Source: Chloroflexota bacterium (GTDB taxonomy: Bacteria > Chloroflexota > Anaerolineae > Promineifilales > Promineifilaceae). From it: a stretch of 17,028 bases of DNA. The position numbers and the translations under genes were made by a program. The stretch's first letter is position 1, and every line of letters starts with the position of its first letter. The notes under the pieces are model-generated. The model searched no databases, was not told the origin of the DNA, and saw only the letters and a program-made list of their open reading frames with translations. Below, piece by piece: positions 1-7,526 of this stretch. The DNA lies in the NCBI GenBank assembly GCA_024278255.1, contig JAJRTP010000246.1, positions 1 to 17,028 on the forward strand, read 5' to 3'.

Positions 1-76
1 ACTCGCCAACGCGCAGTCCTGTGACTGCACGGAAAACTACTGGGTGCTTTTTTAATCTTGTATATCGAAATATCAT
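1..76 (-). CDS. Transposase, N-terminal fragment (runs off left edge)
   Basis: The minus strand from the ATG at 76-74 stays open to the window edge and encodes 25 residues beginning MIFRYTRLKKHP and continuing with FRAVTGLRVGE. The pattern 'hP-x-x-FR-x-x-TGL-x-x-x-EF' is the usual start of IS5/IS4-type DDE transposases, where it begins the N-terminal helix-turn-helix domain. An AGGA Shine-Dalgarno lies seven bases before the ATG. The rest of the gene, including the catalytic residues, is outside the window, so it cannot be said whether the element is intact. It sits just outside the neighbouring IS that starts at 127, so two mobile elements abut. Recognition rests on a short peptide. Confidence 0.6.
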   Translation of the reverse strand, partial: MIFRYTRLKKHPVVFRAVTGLRVGE

Positions 77-126
77 GTCTCTATCCTAGAGCATGTTTTA
101 TTATGAAACAAATCTACTGATTACTG

Positions 127-142
127 CAGCAATTCGAAATAT
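127..142 (+). repeat. Left terminal inverted repeat of the IS
   Basis: CAGCAATTCGAAATAT is perfectly inverted at 1516-1531. It includes the TTCGAA palindrome. The inner nine bases TCGAAATAT also occur outside the IS at 65-73. Confidence 0.85.
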
Positions 143-147
143 AGAAA

Positions 148-1458
148 TCAGTCAGGGGCAGGCTCAATCTCAAGTTGAGTAAACATGAAGTTAAGCAACG
201 TCTCCCAATTGTCAAAAATTAAATAACGGGTTAATGCTTGCACATCCTGGAAAAAAGTATCGCGCCGACCAAGTTCAGCTCTGATTCTTCGATAAATTTC
301 ATCCCCAATATCGGCAATTGTATGTAATAGAAAGGCCAACAGGTTCAACGTTAACAAGGTTGTGGAAAGATGACGTTCGCCATGACCGAAATTATGTTCC
401 AGATGATACCCATGATTCTTGAGTACATTGTTGTTTTCATTCTCGTTTTTCCAACGAGCACGACCGCAGCGAACTACTTCCTCTACTCGGCCCCGGCTCA
501 AACTATGTTTGGTCACAAAAGCATTCCGATAGAGGATGGTACCATCCGTTTCATGGATGACGGTGATTTCGCACCAATTAACCAGGAGTGCATCCTCTCC
601 ACCGCGTAAGGGAACCTGATTGAGATAACGATACTGCCAGATTTCCCCGTATCGGCCATTCCAAACGCGGCGTTGATGGCTGTGGAGACGTCCTAAAGCA
701 GCAATAGCGTCGATATACTCGTATAAAACAGGATGAGAATCAGGTTTGCACACAAAAATGAAGTTGAGTCCCTGACTTAAAACCAGTTTACACAAAGGTT
801 GATTGCTGTACAAATCATCACCTAACAAGGTGACATCATAGGCTGCCAACTCTTGTCCATATTGTTTGACCCACCGTTTAGTAGCGGCTCGTTCACAATC
901 TTGTTTTTCATGTCCATCCTGGGGTAGAATGAATTCGGGCACAAACGGCAATACGTACGGTTGGTCGGGGGCAACTACCACAGGGGTGATAACGCTGTGA
1001 CTGTAATGTGTCTGTCCATCTTTTCCCTGGCGTTGCGAACAACTGGGACAACTTATCTTGGTTGATGCAAAATACTGAACACCATCCAGCCCCATCAATA
1101 ATCGTCCCTGCAACACGCGGAATGATTTCAGATACCCTTGCCGTTCCATTTCTCGCAGGCTATGCTGATAATCAGCAGCAAATTCGTCTGGAGATACAGG
1201 GTCAAGCAAATTTCGAATATGTGTATCAGTGGGAATTGCTTCCATCTGAAAGATGGTTTGGGCATTACTGCTTCCCTTATGCCGGCGCAAGTCACGTTGT
1301 GTGGCTAAAAAAGAGGGCGATTGCATAAAAAAGGTGGCAAATGCTCCCAACAGAGCATCGTTAATACGGTATTGCTTGTTTTTACCTCGACGTTCATCGG
1401 GTAATCTTTTGGTCTTGAATCGTCTCACAAAATGGTCAACACTTAATTTTCTGGGCAT
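148..1458 (-). CDS. DDE transposase of the IS (ISNCY/IS4-like)
   Basis: This 436-residue protein would catalyse cut-and-paste or copy transposition of the surrounding element. Candidate catalytic residues are D125 (in LMGLDGVQYF), D214/D215 (in LLGDDLYSN) and a glutamate near 339-341 (in WKNENENNN), spaced as in RNase-H-fold DDE transposases. The N-terminus is strongly basic, suiting end binding, and a CPSC pair lies at 137-140. The ATG at 1458 is preceded by GGAGG at good spacing. The reading frame is intact from the right repeat to the left repeat, so the enzyme may be active. I recognise the general type often labelled ISNCY or IS4-like but cannot fix the family by eye. Confidence 0.85.
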   Translation of the reverse strand: MPRKLSVDHFVRRFKTKRLPDERRGKNKQYRINDALLGAFATFFMQSPSFLATQRDLRRHKGSSNAQTIFQMEAIPTDTHIRNLLDPVSPDEFAADYQHSLREMERQGYLKSFRVLQGRLLMGLDGVQYFASTKISCPSCSQRQGKDGQTHYSHSVITPVVVAPDQPYVLPFVPEFILPQDGHEKQDCERAATKRWVKQYGQELAAYDVTLLGDDLYSNQPLCKLVLSQGLNFIFVCKPDSHPVLYEYIDAIAALGRLHSHQRRVWNGRYGEIWQYRYLNQVPLRGGEDALLVNWCEITVIHETDGTILYRNAFVTKHSLSRGRVEEVVRCGRARWKNENENNNVLKNHGYHLEHNFGHGERHLSTTLLTLNLLAFLLHTIADIGDEIYRRIRAELGRRDTFFQDVQALTRYLIFDNWETLLNFMFTQLEIEPAPD

Positions 1459-1515
1459 AGGTTATCTACCTCCACGTGATTACTAACCTATTTTCTCCCT
1501 TTTGACATTTTTTTC

Positions 1516-1531
1516 ATATTTCGAATTGCTG
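1516..1531 (-). repeat. Right terminal inverted repeat of the IS
   Basis: This is the reverse complement of 127-142, perfect over 16 bases. It ends 17 bases before the -35 box of the HNH gene promoter, so the IS came to rest just short of that promoter. Confidence 0.85.
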
Positions 1532-1548
1532 ATTCTGAGTTAAAGGGA

Positions 1549-1577
1549 TTGACTGGTATTCTCATCCCTTGTAAAAT
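1549..1577 (+). promoter_or_regulatory. Sigma-70-type promoter of the HNH gene, leaderless layout
   Basis: TTGACT at 1549-1554 and TAAAAT at 1572-1577 are separated by 17 bases. The -10 box ends eight bases before the ATG at 1586, so transcription should begin at or within a base or two of the start codon. No Shine-Dalgarno is present between them. Confidence 0.65.
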
Positions 1578-1585
1578 GCTTTCCC

Positions 1586-2107
1586 ATGAGCAAGAATGGC
1601 CTTTTATACGAGCCAGTGCTCACTTTGAACGCAAACTTTGAACCTTTGAATGTTTGCAATACCAAACGGGCGCTGTTGCTTGTTTTGTCTGGCAAAGCAG
1701 AAATTATACTGAATGGTCGCGGCGTTATTCGCAGCAGTACGGCCGTGTTTGAGATTCCGTCGGTCATCCGTCTGGGCTATATGATCAAACGGCCGCGGCC
1801 TCGTGTTGCCCTATCCAAACGAGAAATTTTGCGCCGCGACCATTACACTTGCCAATATTGTGGCGGCCAACCCCGCTTTTTAACGATTGACCACATTATT
1901 CCTCGCCACATGGGCGGTGAACATTCCTGGAAAAATCTGGTAGCTGCCTGTATGCCTTGTAACCGGCGTAAAGGGGGCAAAACCCCGACACAAGCCCATA
2001 TGCCCTTGCTGAGAGAACCAAAAGAACCCAAACCTTCTGCGCTTTACCGTTTCGGCCGTCACCTGGAAACCCATGAAGAGTGGGTCCAGTTTATTGAAGG
2101 TTGGTAA
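1586..2107 (+). CDS. Stand-alone HNH endonuclease family protein
   Basis: This 173-residue protein contains a zinc-supported HNH nuclease fold at about residues 85-130: CQYC at 89-92, the DH pair at 102-103 in TIDHIIPRHMGG, N117, and CMPCN at 122-126. It belongs to a small-HNH family (McrA/HNH_5-like) widespread in cyanobacteria and Chloroflexota, in which an N-terminal segment of about 80 residues (here LTLNANFEPLNV onward) precedes the nuclease. The biological role of the family is unclear; proposals include DNA repair or restriction-like functions. No methyltransferase or phage gene lies nearby. It is the only sizeable plus-strand gene, and its last 17 bases overlap the convergent phosphatase gene. 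The start is supported by the adjacent promoter; an ATG at 1576 is out of frame. Confidence 0.88.
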   Translation: MSKNGLLYEPVLTLNANFEPLNVCNTKRALLLVLSGKAEIILNGRGVIRSSTAVFEIPSVIRLGYMIKRPRPRVALSKREILRRDHYTCQYCGGQPRFLTIDHIIPRHMGGEHSWKNLVAACMPCNRRKGGKTPTQAHMPLLREPKEPKPSALYRFGRHLETHEEWVQFIEGW

Positions 2108-2591
2108 TTTCAGTTTGCCGTTTGGTCGCATTCTCCTCAGCCAACGTCACAATCTGGTCATAACCAGCATCCAGTAAAGCAGCTACTTCCGCAACCATTT
2201 TTCGATAATTTTCTAACGTGCTGCCATAGGGATCGGCCACACTACCCTTTTCCCCGCTCATCTGCCCCAATGTATAGATTTTAGCCGCGTGACCGGGAAA
2301 CTCAACCTGCAAGGCTTCTACATGCCGCCATTCCATACACAATACAAGATCGGCTTCCTGGACCAATCGTTCATTTACCTCTCTGGAGCGGTGGCGGCTG
2401 ATGTCAATACCCCGTTCAGCCATCGCCTGCACACTAAAAGTGGAGGCTGGCTGTCCAGCCATCGCCCAGGTTCCGGCAGAGCCAACTGTCCAGCCGCCCA
2501 CACTATGCTGTTGCCAAGTATGCCGTAACAACCCCTCGCCCACGGGCGAGCGGCAAATATTGGCCGTACAAATAAACAAAACGTGGGGCAT
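2091..2591 (-). CDS. Low-molecular-weight protein-tyrosine phosphatase
   Basis: This 166-residue cytoplasmic phosphatase has the family's P-loop at the extreme N-terminus, LFICTANICRSP: nucleophile C8, R14 and S15 of the C-x5-R-S signature. The general-acid loop DPYG is at 120-123. Length is close to the usual 150-160 residues. The enzyme removes phosphate from tyrosine (relatives include Wzb/Etp/YwlE; YwlE acts on arginine), and specificity cannot be read from sequence. A GGGAAGAG ribosome site lies upstream of the ATG. It is downstream of hpf with a strong hairpin between them, and its 3' end overlaps the convergent HNH gene by 17 bases. Confidence 0.9.
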   Translation of the reverse strand: MPHVLFICTANICRSPVGEGLLRHTWQQHSVGGWTVGSAGTWAMAGQPASTFSVQAMAERGIDISRHRSREVNERLVQEADLVLCMEWRHVEALQVEFPGHAAKIYTLGQMSGEKGSVADPYGSTLENYRKMVAEVAALLDAGYDQIVTLAEENATKRQTEITNLQ

Positions 2592-2609
2592 GAGGCTCTT
2601 CCCAAAAGT

Positions 2610-2640
2610 GAGAGGCCAGATTGTAAAAACCTGGCCTCTC
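2610..2640 (-). terminator. Intercistronic hairpin between hpf and the phosphatase gene
   Basis: GAGAGGCCAG at 2610-2619 pairs perfectly with CTGGCCTCTC at 2631-2640 around an 11-base loop. On the minus strand the stem is followed by ACTTTTGGG rather than a proper U-run, so termination is probably partial. It ends just upstream of the phosphatase ribosome site and may act as an attenuator or as an RNA end stabilising the hpf transcript. Confidence 0.5.
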
Positions 2641-2647
2641 GCGCAAA

Positions 2648-3214
2648 TTAATCTAGTTCAGGCTGCAATAGGCCATAGTTATTATCCCGCCGCCGGTACA
2701 CCACATTGACAGTGCCTTCATCTATGTTGAAAAAGACGTAAAAATCATGCCCCAGCAGTTCGAGCTGGTCGATAGCTTCTTCCAGAGCCATGGGGCGCAT
2801 GGAGAATCGTTTGTAACGAACAACTTGTGATTCCTGATCTTCCTCTTCTTCCTCATACGGTAAGGGTTCGCCTAATATCAATTCTTCTGTGTTACCAGCG
2901 TTGCGCCATCTGCGCCGCTGTTTTCCCCGGTAACGACTGATTTGCCGGTATAATTTGTCAACGACAGCATCAATAGAAGCAAACATATCGCTGCTGCGCT
3001 CTTCTGCCCGTAAAATAGTGCCGCGTTTGTCACGCACGGTGATTTGGGCCACCTCGCGTTCTTCAGCATTACGGGCGTGAGCTTCTTCAGAAAGATCCAC
3101 TCGGGCCTCAACCAGATCGGGCATGTAGCGATCCAGTCGACTGGTTTTCTTTTCTACATAGTTTTGCAATCTCGTTGTAACTTCCATATTGCGACTATTG
3201 ATTATTAGTTCCAT
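2648..3214 (-). CDS. hpf: Long-form ribosome hibernation promoting factor (HPF)
   Basis: This 188-residue protein has the long-HPF layout: an S30AE/YfiA domain at about 1-100 (MELIINSRNMEVTTRLQNYVE start), an acidic linker at 119-128 (EEEEEDQE), and the C-terminal dimerisation domain at about 131-186 (VVRYKRFSMRPMALEEAIDQ, then GHDFYVFFN and VVYRRRDNNYGLL). Long HPF binds the 30S subunit and pairs 70S ribosomes into inactive 100S dimers under starvation. The ATG at 3214 has AGGAG eight bases before it. It follows comF by 60 bases and precedes a phosphatase. A comF-hpf neighbourhood is also known in Firmicutes. Annotation is secure. Confidence 0.95.
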   Translation of the reverse strand: MELIINSRNMEVTTRLQNYVEKKTSRLDRYMPDLVEARVDLSEEAHARNAEEREVAQITVRDKRGTILRAEERSSDMFASIDAVVDKLYRQISRYRGKQRRRWRNAGNTEELILGEPLPYEEEEEDQESQVVRYKRFSMRPMALEEAIDQLELLGHDFYVFFNIDEGTVNVVYRRRDNNYGLLQPELD

Positions 3215-3274
3215 TCTCTTTTCTCCTAGTGATTTTTATTGGGCGCAGGCCGGAATCTGTTGTCTTGCCAGGAT

Positions 3275-4009
3275 TCACATAGCGCGAGCCGTACTATAAC
3301 CGGATACGGTCTTGGCCCCTACCATTAACAAGGCTTCGGCAGTGGCTGCCATCGTTGCTCCGGTTGTACATACATCATCAATTAGTAAAATGTTTTTCCC
3401 GGCCACTTTAGCCGCGTCGGCTCTGAAAGCGCCGCGGACATTGGCTAATCTGTCAATGGCATTTAAGCCTACTTGCGGGGAGGTGTGCCGGGTACGGCTG
3501 ATGGCTTCCAAGTCATAGGGAAGTGATAGCTGCCGACACATATGTTTTGTTAATAGCGCTGACTGATTGTACCCTCTTTTTTTCTGACGGTCAGGGTGCA
3601 AGGGAACAGGTATTACCAACTCTGGATCAAATTGCCATTGAGGCCAGGCTTTTATCATTAAATCGGCCAAGGGTTCGGCCAGAGCATGGTAACCGTTGTA
3701 TTTCATGTTGTGGATAATTTGCGGAATCGGATCAACAAATTGGGTGGCCGCACGGATTTTACTCAGGGGTAACGGCCGTTTGCGGCAAACATAGCATATT
3801 GAATGGGAATCGGCAACGATACGGCCGCATTGAGGACAGAGGGGTTCAGACAGCCATTGGATACGGCCGTAACAATCGTCACACAACAAGGAACCAACCT
3901 TTTTGCAGCTAACACAAACAGGGGGGAAAACAAGATTTTTGAGAGCGTCTGCCAGACTTTTGGCGCCATTACGCCACGATAAGGCTGATAATGCCAATGA
4001 CTCACTCAA
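3275..4009 (-). CDS. comF: ComF-family phosphoribosyltransferase-like protein
   Basis: This 244-residue protein has the ComFC/GntX layout: two N-terminal zinc-binding clusters (C32/C35/C43/C46 and C58/C61/C72/C75), then a type I phosphoribosyltransferase fold with the PRPP loop ILLIDDVCTTGAT at about 207-219 and the family motif KKRGYNQS at 143-150. ComF relatives act in DNA uptake during natural competence, probably with the ComFA translocase, but the reaction is not settled. The start is a TTG at 4009; no ATG or GTG lies nearby in frame, and GAGAAGG is upstream at rather long spacing. It follows tadC by 71 bases, where a separate promoter is possible. The tad-comF adjacency is suggestive for DNA uptake, but no competence genes (comEA, comEC) are visible. 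Confidence 0.9.
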   Translation of the reverse strand: MSESLALSALSWRNGAKSLADALKNLVFPPVCVSCKKVGSLLCDDCYGRIQWLSEPLCPQCGRIVADSHSICYVCRKRPLPLSKIRAATQFVDPIPQIIHNMKYNGYHALAEPLADLMIKAWPQWQFDPELVIPVPLHPDRQKKRGYNQSALLTKHMCRQLSLPYDLEAISRTRHTSPQVGLNAIDRLANVRGAFRADAAKVAGKNILLIDDVCTTGATMAATAEALLMVGAKTVSGYSTARAM

Positions 4010-4041
4010 GGATTGACCGACCTTCTCTACACAAATTTTTG

Positions 4042-4069
4042 ATTGTACGACTGATAAGATTAAGTGTAA
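4042..4069 (-). promoter_or_regulatory. Possible promoter for comF-hpf
   Basis: On the minus strand TTACAC (4069-4064) and TACAAT (4047-4042) are 16 bases apart, in the gap between tadC and comF. The -35 box abuts an ACGGCCGT palindrome at 4069-4076. This is a consensus match by eye only. Confidence 0.35.
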
Positions 4070-4080
4070 CGGCCGTTTCT

Positions 4081-5022
4081 TTATCCTCTCACACCCTGCA
4101 TAGCCGTACTCCTTAAAATCTGGAATAACGCTGGCCCCAGCAGCACGATAAAGATTGACGGGAAAATCAAGAACACCATCGGGAACATCATCTTAACCGG
4201 CGCCTGTTGCGCCTTTTCCTCAGCTCGCTGCCGGCGGCGCACGCGCATTTGATCCGCCTGAATACGCAAAATCTTACCGATACCTACCCCTAGCTGTTCC
4301 GCTTGCAAAATAGCCGCAATGAAACTGGTTACATCCGGTACATCCATCCGATTCGCCATATCGCGCAAAGACTGCCGGCGAGATTTACCCAATTGCATTT
4401 CATAAATAGCCCGGCCAAATTCTTTCGCCAGAGGATCGTCCCACTTTTCATCTACTTTTTGCATGGCACCATTAAAAGTCATACCTGCATCTACACAGAT
4501 TGTCATGAGGTCCAACGCATCCGGCAGTTTTTTGATAATTGCCTGCTTCCGCCGGTCTACCTTTGCCCGCAGCCACATGTACGGCAAGAACCAACCCAGG
4601 ACAAAAGTCCCCAAAGTAAAAAGTAACCGTTTGTTGAGGGCAGAACCGAACCGCGTCATAACCATAAACGTCAATGCTGCAAAAAGAATACTGGAGACAA
4701 CACGGATCATCAAAAATTCAGAAGCCCGCATATTGCGCGGGTTTCCAGCCAGTTCCAGCATACGTGTTGTGCTTTCCAGGGTTTTCTGCGGGGTAAATCG
4801 AACAAGAAACTCGCTCATCCCGCGAATAATGGGCACAAAAACGCGGTCAGTAATGGGCATTGACAGCTCAATTTCTTCAATCGAGGCTATTTCTTCACGG
4901 GCAGCGTATTCATCAATCCGCGAAATCAACGGATCATCCTCTGAGCGCCGCAGCAGCAACACGCTAATAATTATGATAAAAACAGCCACAACCACAAGAA
5001 TGAGCAATAGCAATGGACTCAT
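4081..5022 (-). CDS. tadC: Tad pilus inner-membrane platform protein TadC
   Basis: This 313-residue type II secretion F-domain protein has an N-terminal membrane anchor (about 3-24), paired central membrane segments (about 104-150), the cytoplasmic T2SF helices with the family motif PDALDLMTICVDAGMTF (about 167-183), and a C-terminal membrane segment (about 278-303). With TadB it forms the membrane platform that couples TadA ATPase motion to Flp pilin assembly. GGAG lies before the ATG. It is last in the tadZ-A-B-C run, 61 bases after tadB. The longer cytoplasmic head before the T2SF domain, plus the order B then C, is normal for Tad loci. Strong call. Confidence 0.93.
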   Translation of the reverse strand: MSPLLLLILVVVAVFIIIISVLLLRRSEDDPLISRIDEYAAREEIASIEEIELSMPITDRVFVPIIRGMSEFLVRFTPQKTLESTTRMLELAGNPRNMRASEFLMIRVVSSILFAALTFMVMTRFGSALNKRLLFTLGTFVLGWFLPYMWLRAKVDRRKQAIIKKLPDALDLMTICVDAGMTFNGAMQKVDEKWDDPLAKEFGRAIYEMQLGKSRRQSLRDMANRMDVPDVTSFIAAILQAEQLGVGIGKILRIQADQMRVRRRQRAEEKAQQAPVKMMFPMVFLIFPSIFIVLLGPALFQILRSTAMQGVRG

Positions 5023-5083
5023 AATTTATCTCCGTCGTTCACTAATTTAACGCCGCTCTTTTCTGCCTGATTAAAATCTTAGG

Positions 5084-6082
5084 TTATACTTCAATGTCTA
5101 CAATCTTCCGAATAGCTAACCACCCAAAGAAGATCATCATTGCCCCAATACCCAGAAGAATCCAACCACAGGGGAATACATTGGGAATAATCCAGGGTTG
5201 TTCTTTAACCCACAACTCTGATACATAGCCAGGATTAATTAAGAATAGCATGCCCCCTAACGCTACGGGAAGTAAAGTGATAATAGTGCCTGATGCCCGG
5301 CCTTGTGCGGTCAAGGTGCGAATCTCACCTTTGATACGCACCCGCTCCCGAATAGTGTGGCTGATGCTTTCCAACACTTCGGCCAGATTGCCGCCTACTT
5401 CACGCTGAATGTTTACGGCCGTAATAACTAAATCCAGGTCCTCACTGGGCACGCGCCGGTACATGTTATCTAACGCCGCCTCCACACTCAACCCCAGACG
5501 CACTTCCTGCACCACCCGCTCAAACTCCACGGAAACCGGCGGGGGTAATTCTGTAGCAATGGCTTCCATGCCCTGCAAAACGCTGTATCCGGAACGCAAA
5601 GCGTTTACCCACAAATTCAGCGTGTCGCCGAGTTGGTTATCGAAAGCACGCATCCGTTTGTTGGCGGCATATTTAACATACTGTTTAGGGGCAATAAAAC
5701 CCGCAATAGCCCCAAATACAGCAAAGACTACAGAATTTTCTCCGGGTAAATAGTAACCCAGCAATCCGCCGCCTATGGTGGCCAGGATAACCACTACGAA
5801 ATACTCGCTGACACGCAGCTTTAAATCGGCCTTGGCTAAACGGTCCCGAGTTGTTTCAAAAAAGCCTCGTCCGGACAACGCCTTGTCCAGTCTATCAGCC
5901 ACATCCGGCCCCGCGGAATCTACATCTTCATCAGGGATATCTACAACTGTAGTTGATGTCCCTACAAATTGTTCCAGGCGATCATCTACACTACTTTGAC
6001 CACCACCCAGCACAATAGCAGCACCCGCGCCTAATATCAGAAAAATACTGGCAAGAGCTATAACAATGAGTAATGGGGGCAT
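5084..6082 (-). CDS. tadB: Tad pilus inner-membrane platform protein TadB
   Basis: This 332-residue T2SF-domain protein has an N-terminal membrane segment (about 3-26), a soluble acidic linker (about 46-66), paired segments (about 93-134), the T2SF helices with LGDTLNLWVNALRSGYSVLQ (about 151-170) and VNIQREVGGNLAEVLESIS (about 223-241), and C-terminal segments (about 266-284 and 304-324). It partners TadC as the pilus assembly platform. AGGAG precedes the ATG. It lies 65 bases after tadA. The ITAV stretch (220-223) is encoded across an ACGGCCGT palindrome. Confidence 0.93.
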   Translation of the reverse strand: MPPLLIVIALASIFLILGAGAAIVLGGGQSSVDDRLEQFVGTSTTVVDIPDEDVDSAGPDVADRLDKALSGRGFFETTRDRLAKADLKLRVSEYFVVVILATIGGGLLGYYLPGENSVVFAVFGAIAGFIAPKQYVKYAANKRMRAFDNQLGDTLNLWVNALRSGYSVLQGMEAIATELPPPVSVEFERVVQEVRLGLSVEAALDNMYRRVPSEDLDLVITAVNIQREVGGNLAEVLESISHTIRERVRIKGEIRTLTAQGRASGTIITLLPVALGGMLFLINPGYVSELWVKEQPWIIPNVFPCGWILLGIGAMMIFFGWLAIRKIVDIEV

Positions 6083-6147
6083 ATCACGCTCCTTTTGTAC
6101 TGCTGCATTGCTTATATGAATGATTTATTACGGCCGTAAGCATCCCT

Positions 6148-7524
6148 TTATCGCCTGCGCGACCCAATACCGAAAATGGATGGCGGCAAAATAATACCCT
6201 GCTCTTGAATCTTCCACATAAATTTCGGCCGTAAACCCGTAGGCCGCAACCGGCCAATAACCTTGCCATTCTCAATATTTGTTTGTTCAAAGCGGAAGAT
6301 TTCCGACATAGTGATAATATCCCCTTCCATCCCTTGAATCTCACTAATCGAAGTAATTTTCCGAGTGCCGTCACGCATACGATCTTGATGGACGATCAAA
6401 TGAATAGCCGAAGCGATTTGTTCCCGAATAGCCCGATGAGGCAAATCCATACCGGCCATCAACACCATCGTTTCCAAACGAGACAGCATATCACGCGGGC
6501 TATTGGCATGGCCTGTAGCCAAACTCCCATCATGACCCGTGTTCATTGCCTGCAACATGTCCAAAGCCTCACCACCACGAACCTCACCCACAATAATCCG
6601 ATCAGGCCGCATACGCAGCGAATTAACCACCAAATCCTGAATCGTCACAGCCCCACGCCCTTCCACATTAGCTGCACGTGACTCCAATGTCACCACATGA
6701 TCCTGTCGTAGTTGCAGCTCGGCTGCATTTTCAATCGTAACAATCCGCTCATCATCAGGAATAAACCCGGAAAGAATATTCAGCAGAGTCGTTTTCCCAG
6801 AGCCTGTACCGCCTGAAATCATAACATTCAGTTTAGAGATAACGCATGCTTTCAGGAATTCAACCGCTTCTGGCGTAATACTGCCAAATTCAATCAAATT
6901 CTCGACCGTAAAGGGTATCTTGGCAAAAATACGAATCGTCAATGTCGCCCCATTCAGCGCAATTGGCGGGATTACGGCATTAACACGAGAACCATCTGGC
7001 AATCGCGCATCAACCATTGGCGATCCTTCATCAATACGCCGGCCTAACGGAGCTACAATCCTATCAATAATGCGCAACAAATGATCATTATCTTCAAAGG
7101 TCACATTGACTCGCTCCAAGCGGCCAGCCCGTTCTATGTATACATTCTTTGGCCCGTTAACCATGATTTCGGTAATACCATCAGTATGCAAGAATTGTTC
7201 CAGAGGACCAAAACCTAAAATTTCAGCTACAATCGCCTCAAATAACCGCCTTTTTTCATTGCGGGTCAAAACGATACTTTCCTCAGCCAGCATGGATTCA
7301 AACATTTCTTGAATGGTCACGCGAACTTCGGCCGTTTGCGTAATATCCATGCTGGGGTCCAGCTCCGCAATCAAGCGTTGCTGCACACGGTTTTTCAGGT
7401 CAACATAAGCATCGCGTGAACCCACAGCTGGCGACGCCCGCTTTACTCTAAGCTCTTGTAACTTTGATGATTCTGAATGTTCAGAAGAATCCTGATTGCG
7501 TTCAATTCGCTTTAAGAGTGACAC
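6148..7524 (-). CDS. tadA: Tad pilus assembly ATPase TadA (CpaF family)
   Basis: This 458-residue secretion ATPase powers Flp pilus assembly at the cytoplasmic face. It has a CpaF N-terminal domain (about 60-200, including GFGPLEQFLHTDGITEIMVN), Walker A GGTGSGKTT at 238-246, an Asp-box-like IVTIENAAELQL at about 261-272, Walker B-type RPDRIIVGEVRGGEA at about 307-320, and a His box HDGSLATGHANSP at about 331-343. All catalytic motifs are intact. The start is GTG at 7524, fixed by GGAGG that overlaps the tadZ stop codon. Only two bases separate the genes, so translation is probably coupled to tadZ. Confidence 0.95.
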   Translation of the reverse strand: MSLLKRIERNQDSSEHSESSKLQELRVKRASPAVGSRDAYVDLKNRVQQRLIAELDPSMDITQTAEVRVTIQEMFESMLAEESIVLTRNEKRRLFEAIVAEILGFGPLEQFLHTDGITEIMVNGPKNVYIERAGRLERVNVTFEDNDHLLRIIDRIVAPLGRRIDEGSPMVDARLPDGSRVNAVIPPIALNGATLTIRIFAKIPFTVENLIEFGSITPEAVEFLKACVISKLNVMISGGTGSGKTTLLNILSGFIPDDERIVTIENAAELQLRQDHVVTLESRAANVEGRGAVTIQDLVVNSLRMRPDRIIVGEVRGGEALDMLQAMNTGHDGSLATGHANSPRDMLSRLETMVLMAGMDLPHRAIREQIASAIHLIVHQDRMRDGTRKITSISEIQGMEGDIITMSEIFRFEQTNIENGKVIGRLRPTGLRPKFMWKIQEQGIILPPSIFGIGSRRR

Positions 7525-7526
7525 TT

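Larger units (their letters stand above)
127..1531 (-). mobile_element. Insertion sequence, about 1.4 kb, with 16-bp perfect terminal inverted repeats
   Basis: CAGCAATTCGAAATAT at 127-142 recurs as its exact reverse complement at 1516-1531. The two copies bracket a single transposase gene that fills nearly the whole interval, which is the layout of a simple IS of 1405 bp. No clear target-site duplication is visible: the left flank reads ATTACTG and the right flank ATTCTGA, which are similar but not identical. The interval contains none of the ACGGCCGT palindromes common elsewhere in the window, fitting recent arrival. Family naming is uncertain. Confidence 0.85.

Noticed and set aside
13..28. 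GCAGTC-CTGT-GACTGC hairpin
   Set aside because: A six-base stem inside the transposase coding frame with no adjacent U-run; likely incidental.
2..55. Plus-strand open frame ending in a stop at 53-55 as a possible gene tail
   Set aside because: The minus strand of the same bases encodes a recognisable transposase start with a good ribosome site, which explains the openness better.
4463..5050. 195-aa plus-strand frame opposite tadC
   Set aside because: It is antisense to a confidently identified gene, is rich in Arg/Ser/Ile with no domain, and has no ribosome site; a shadow frame.
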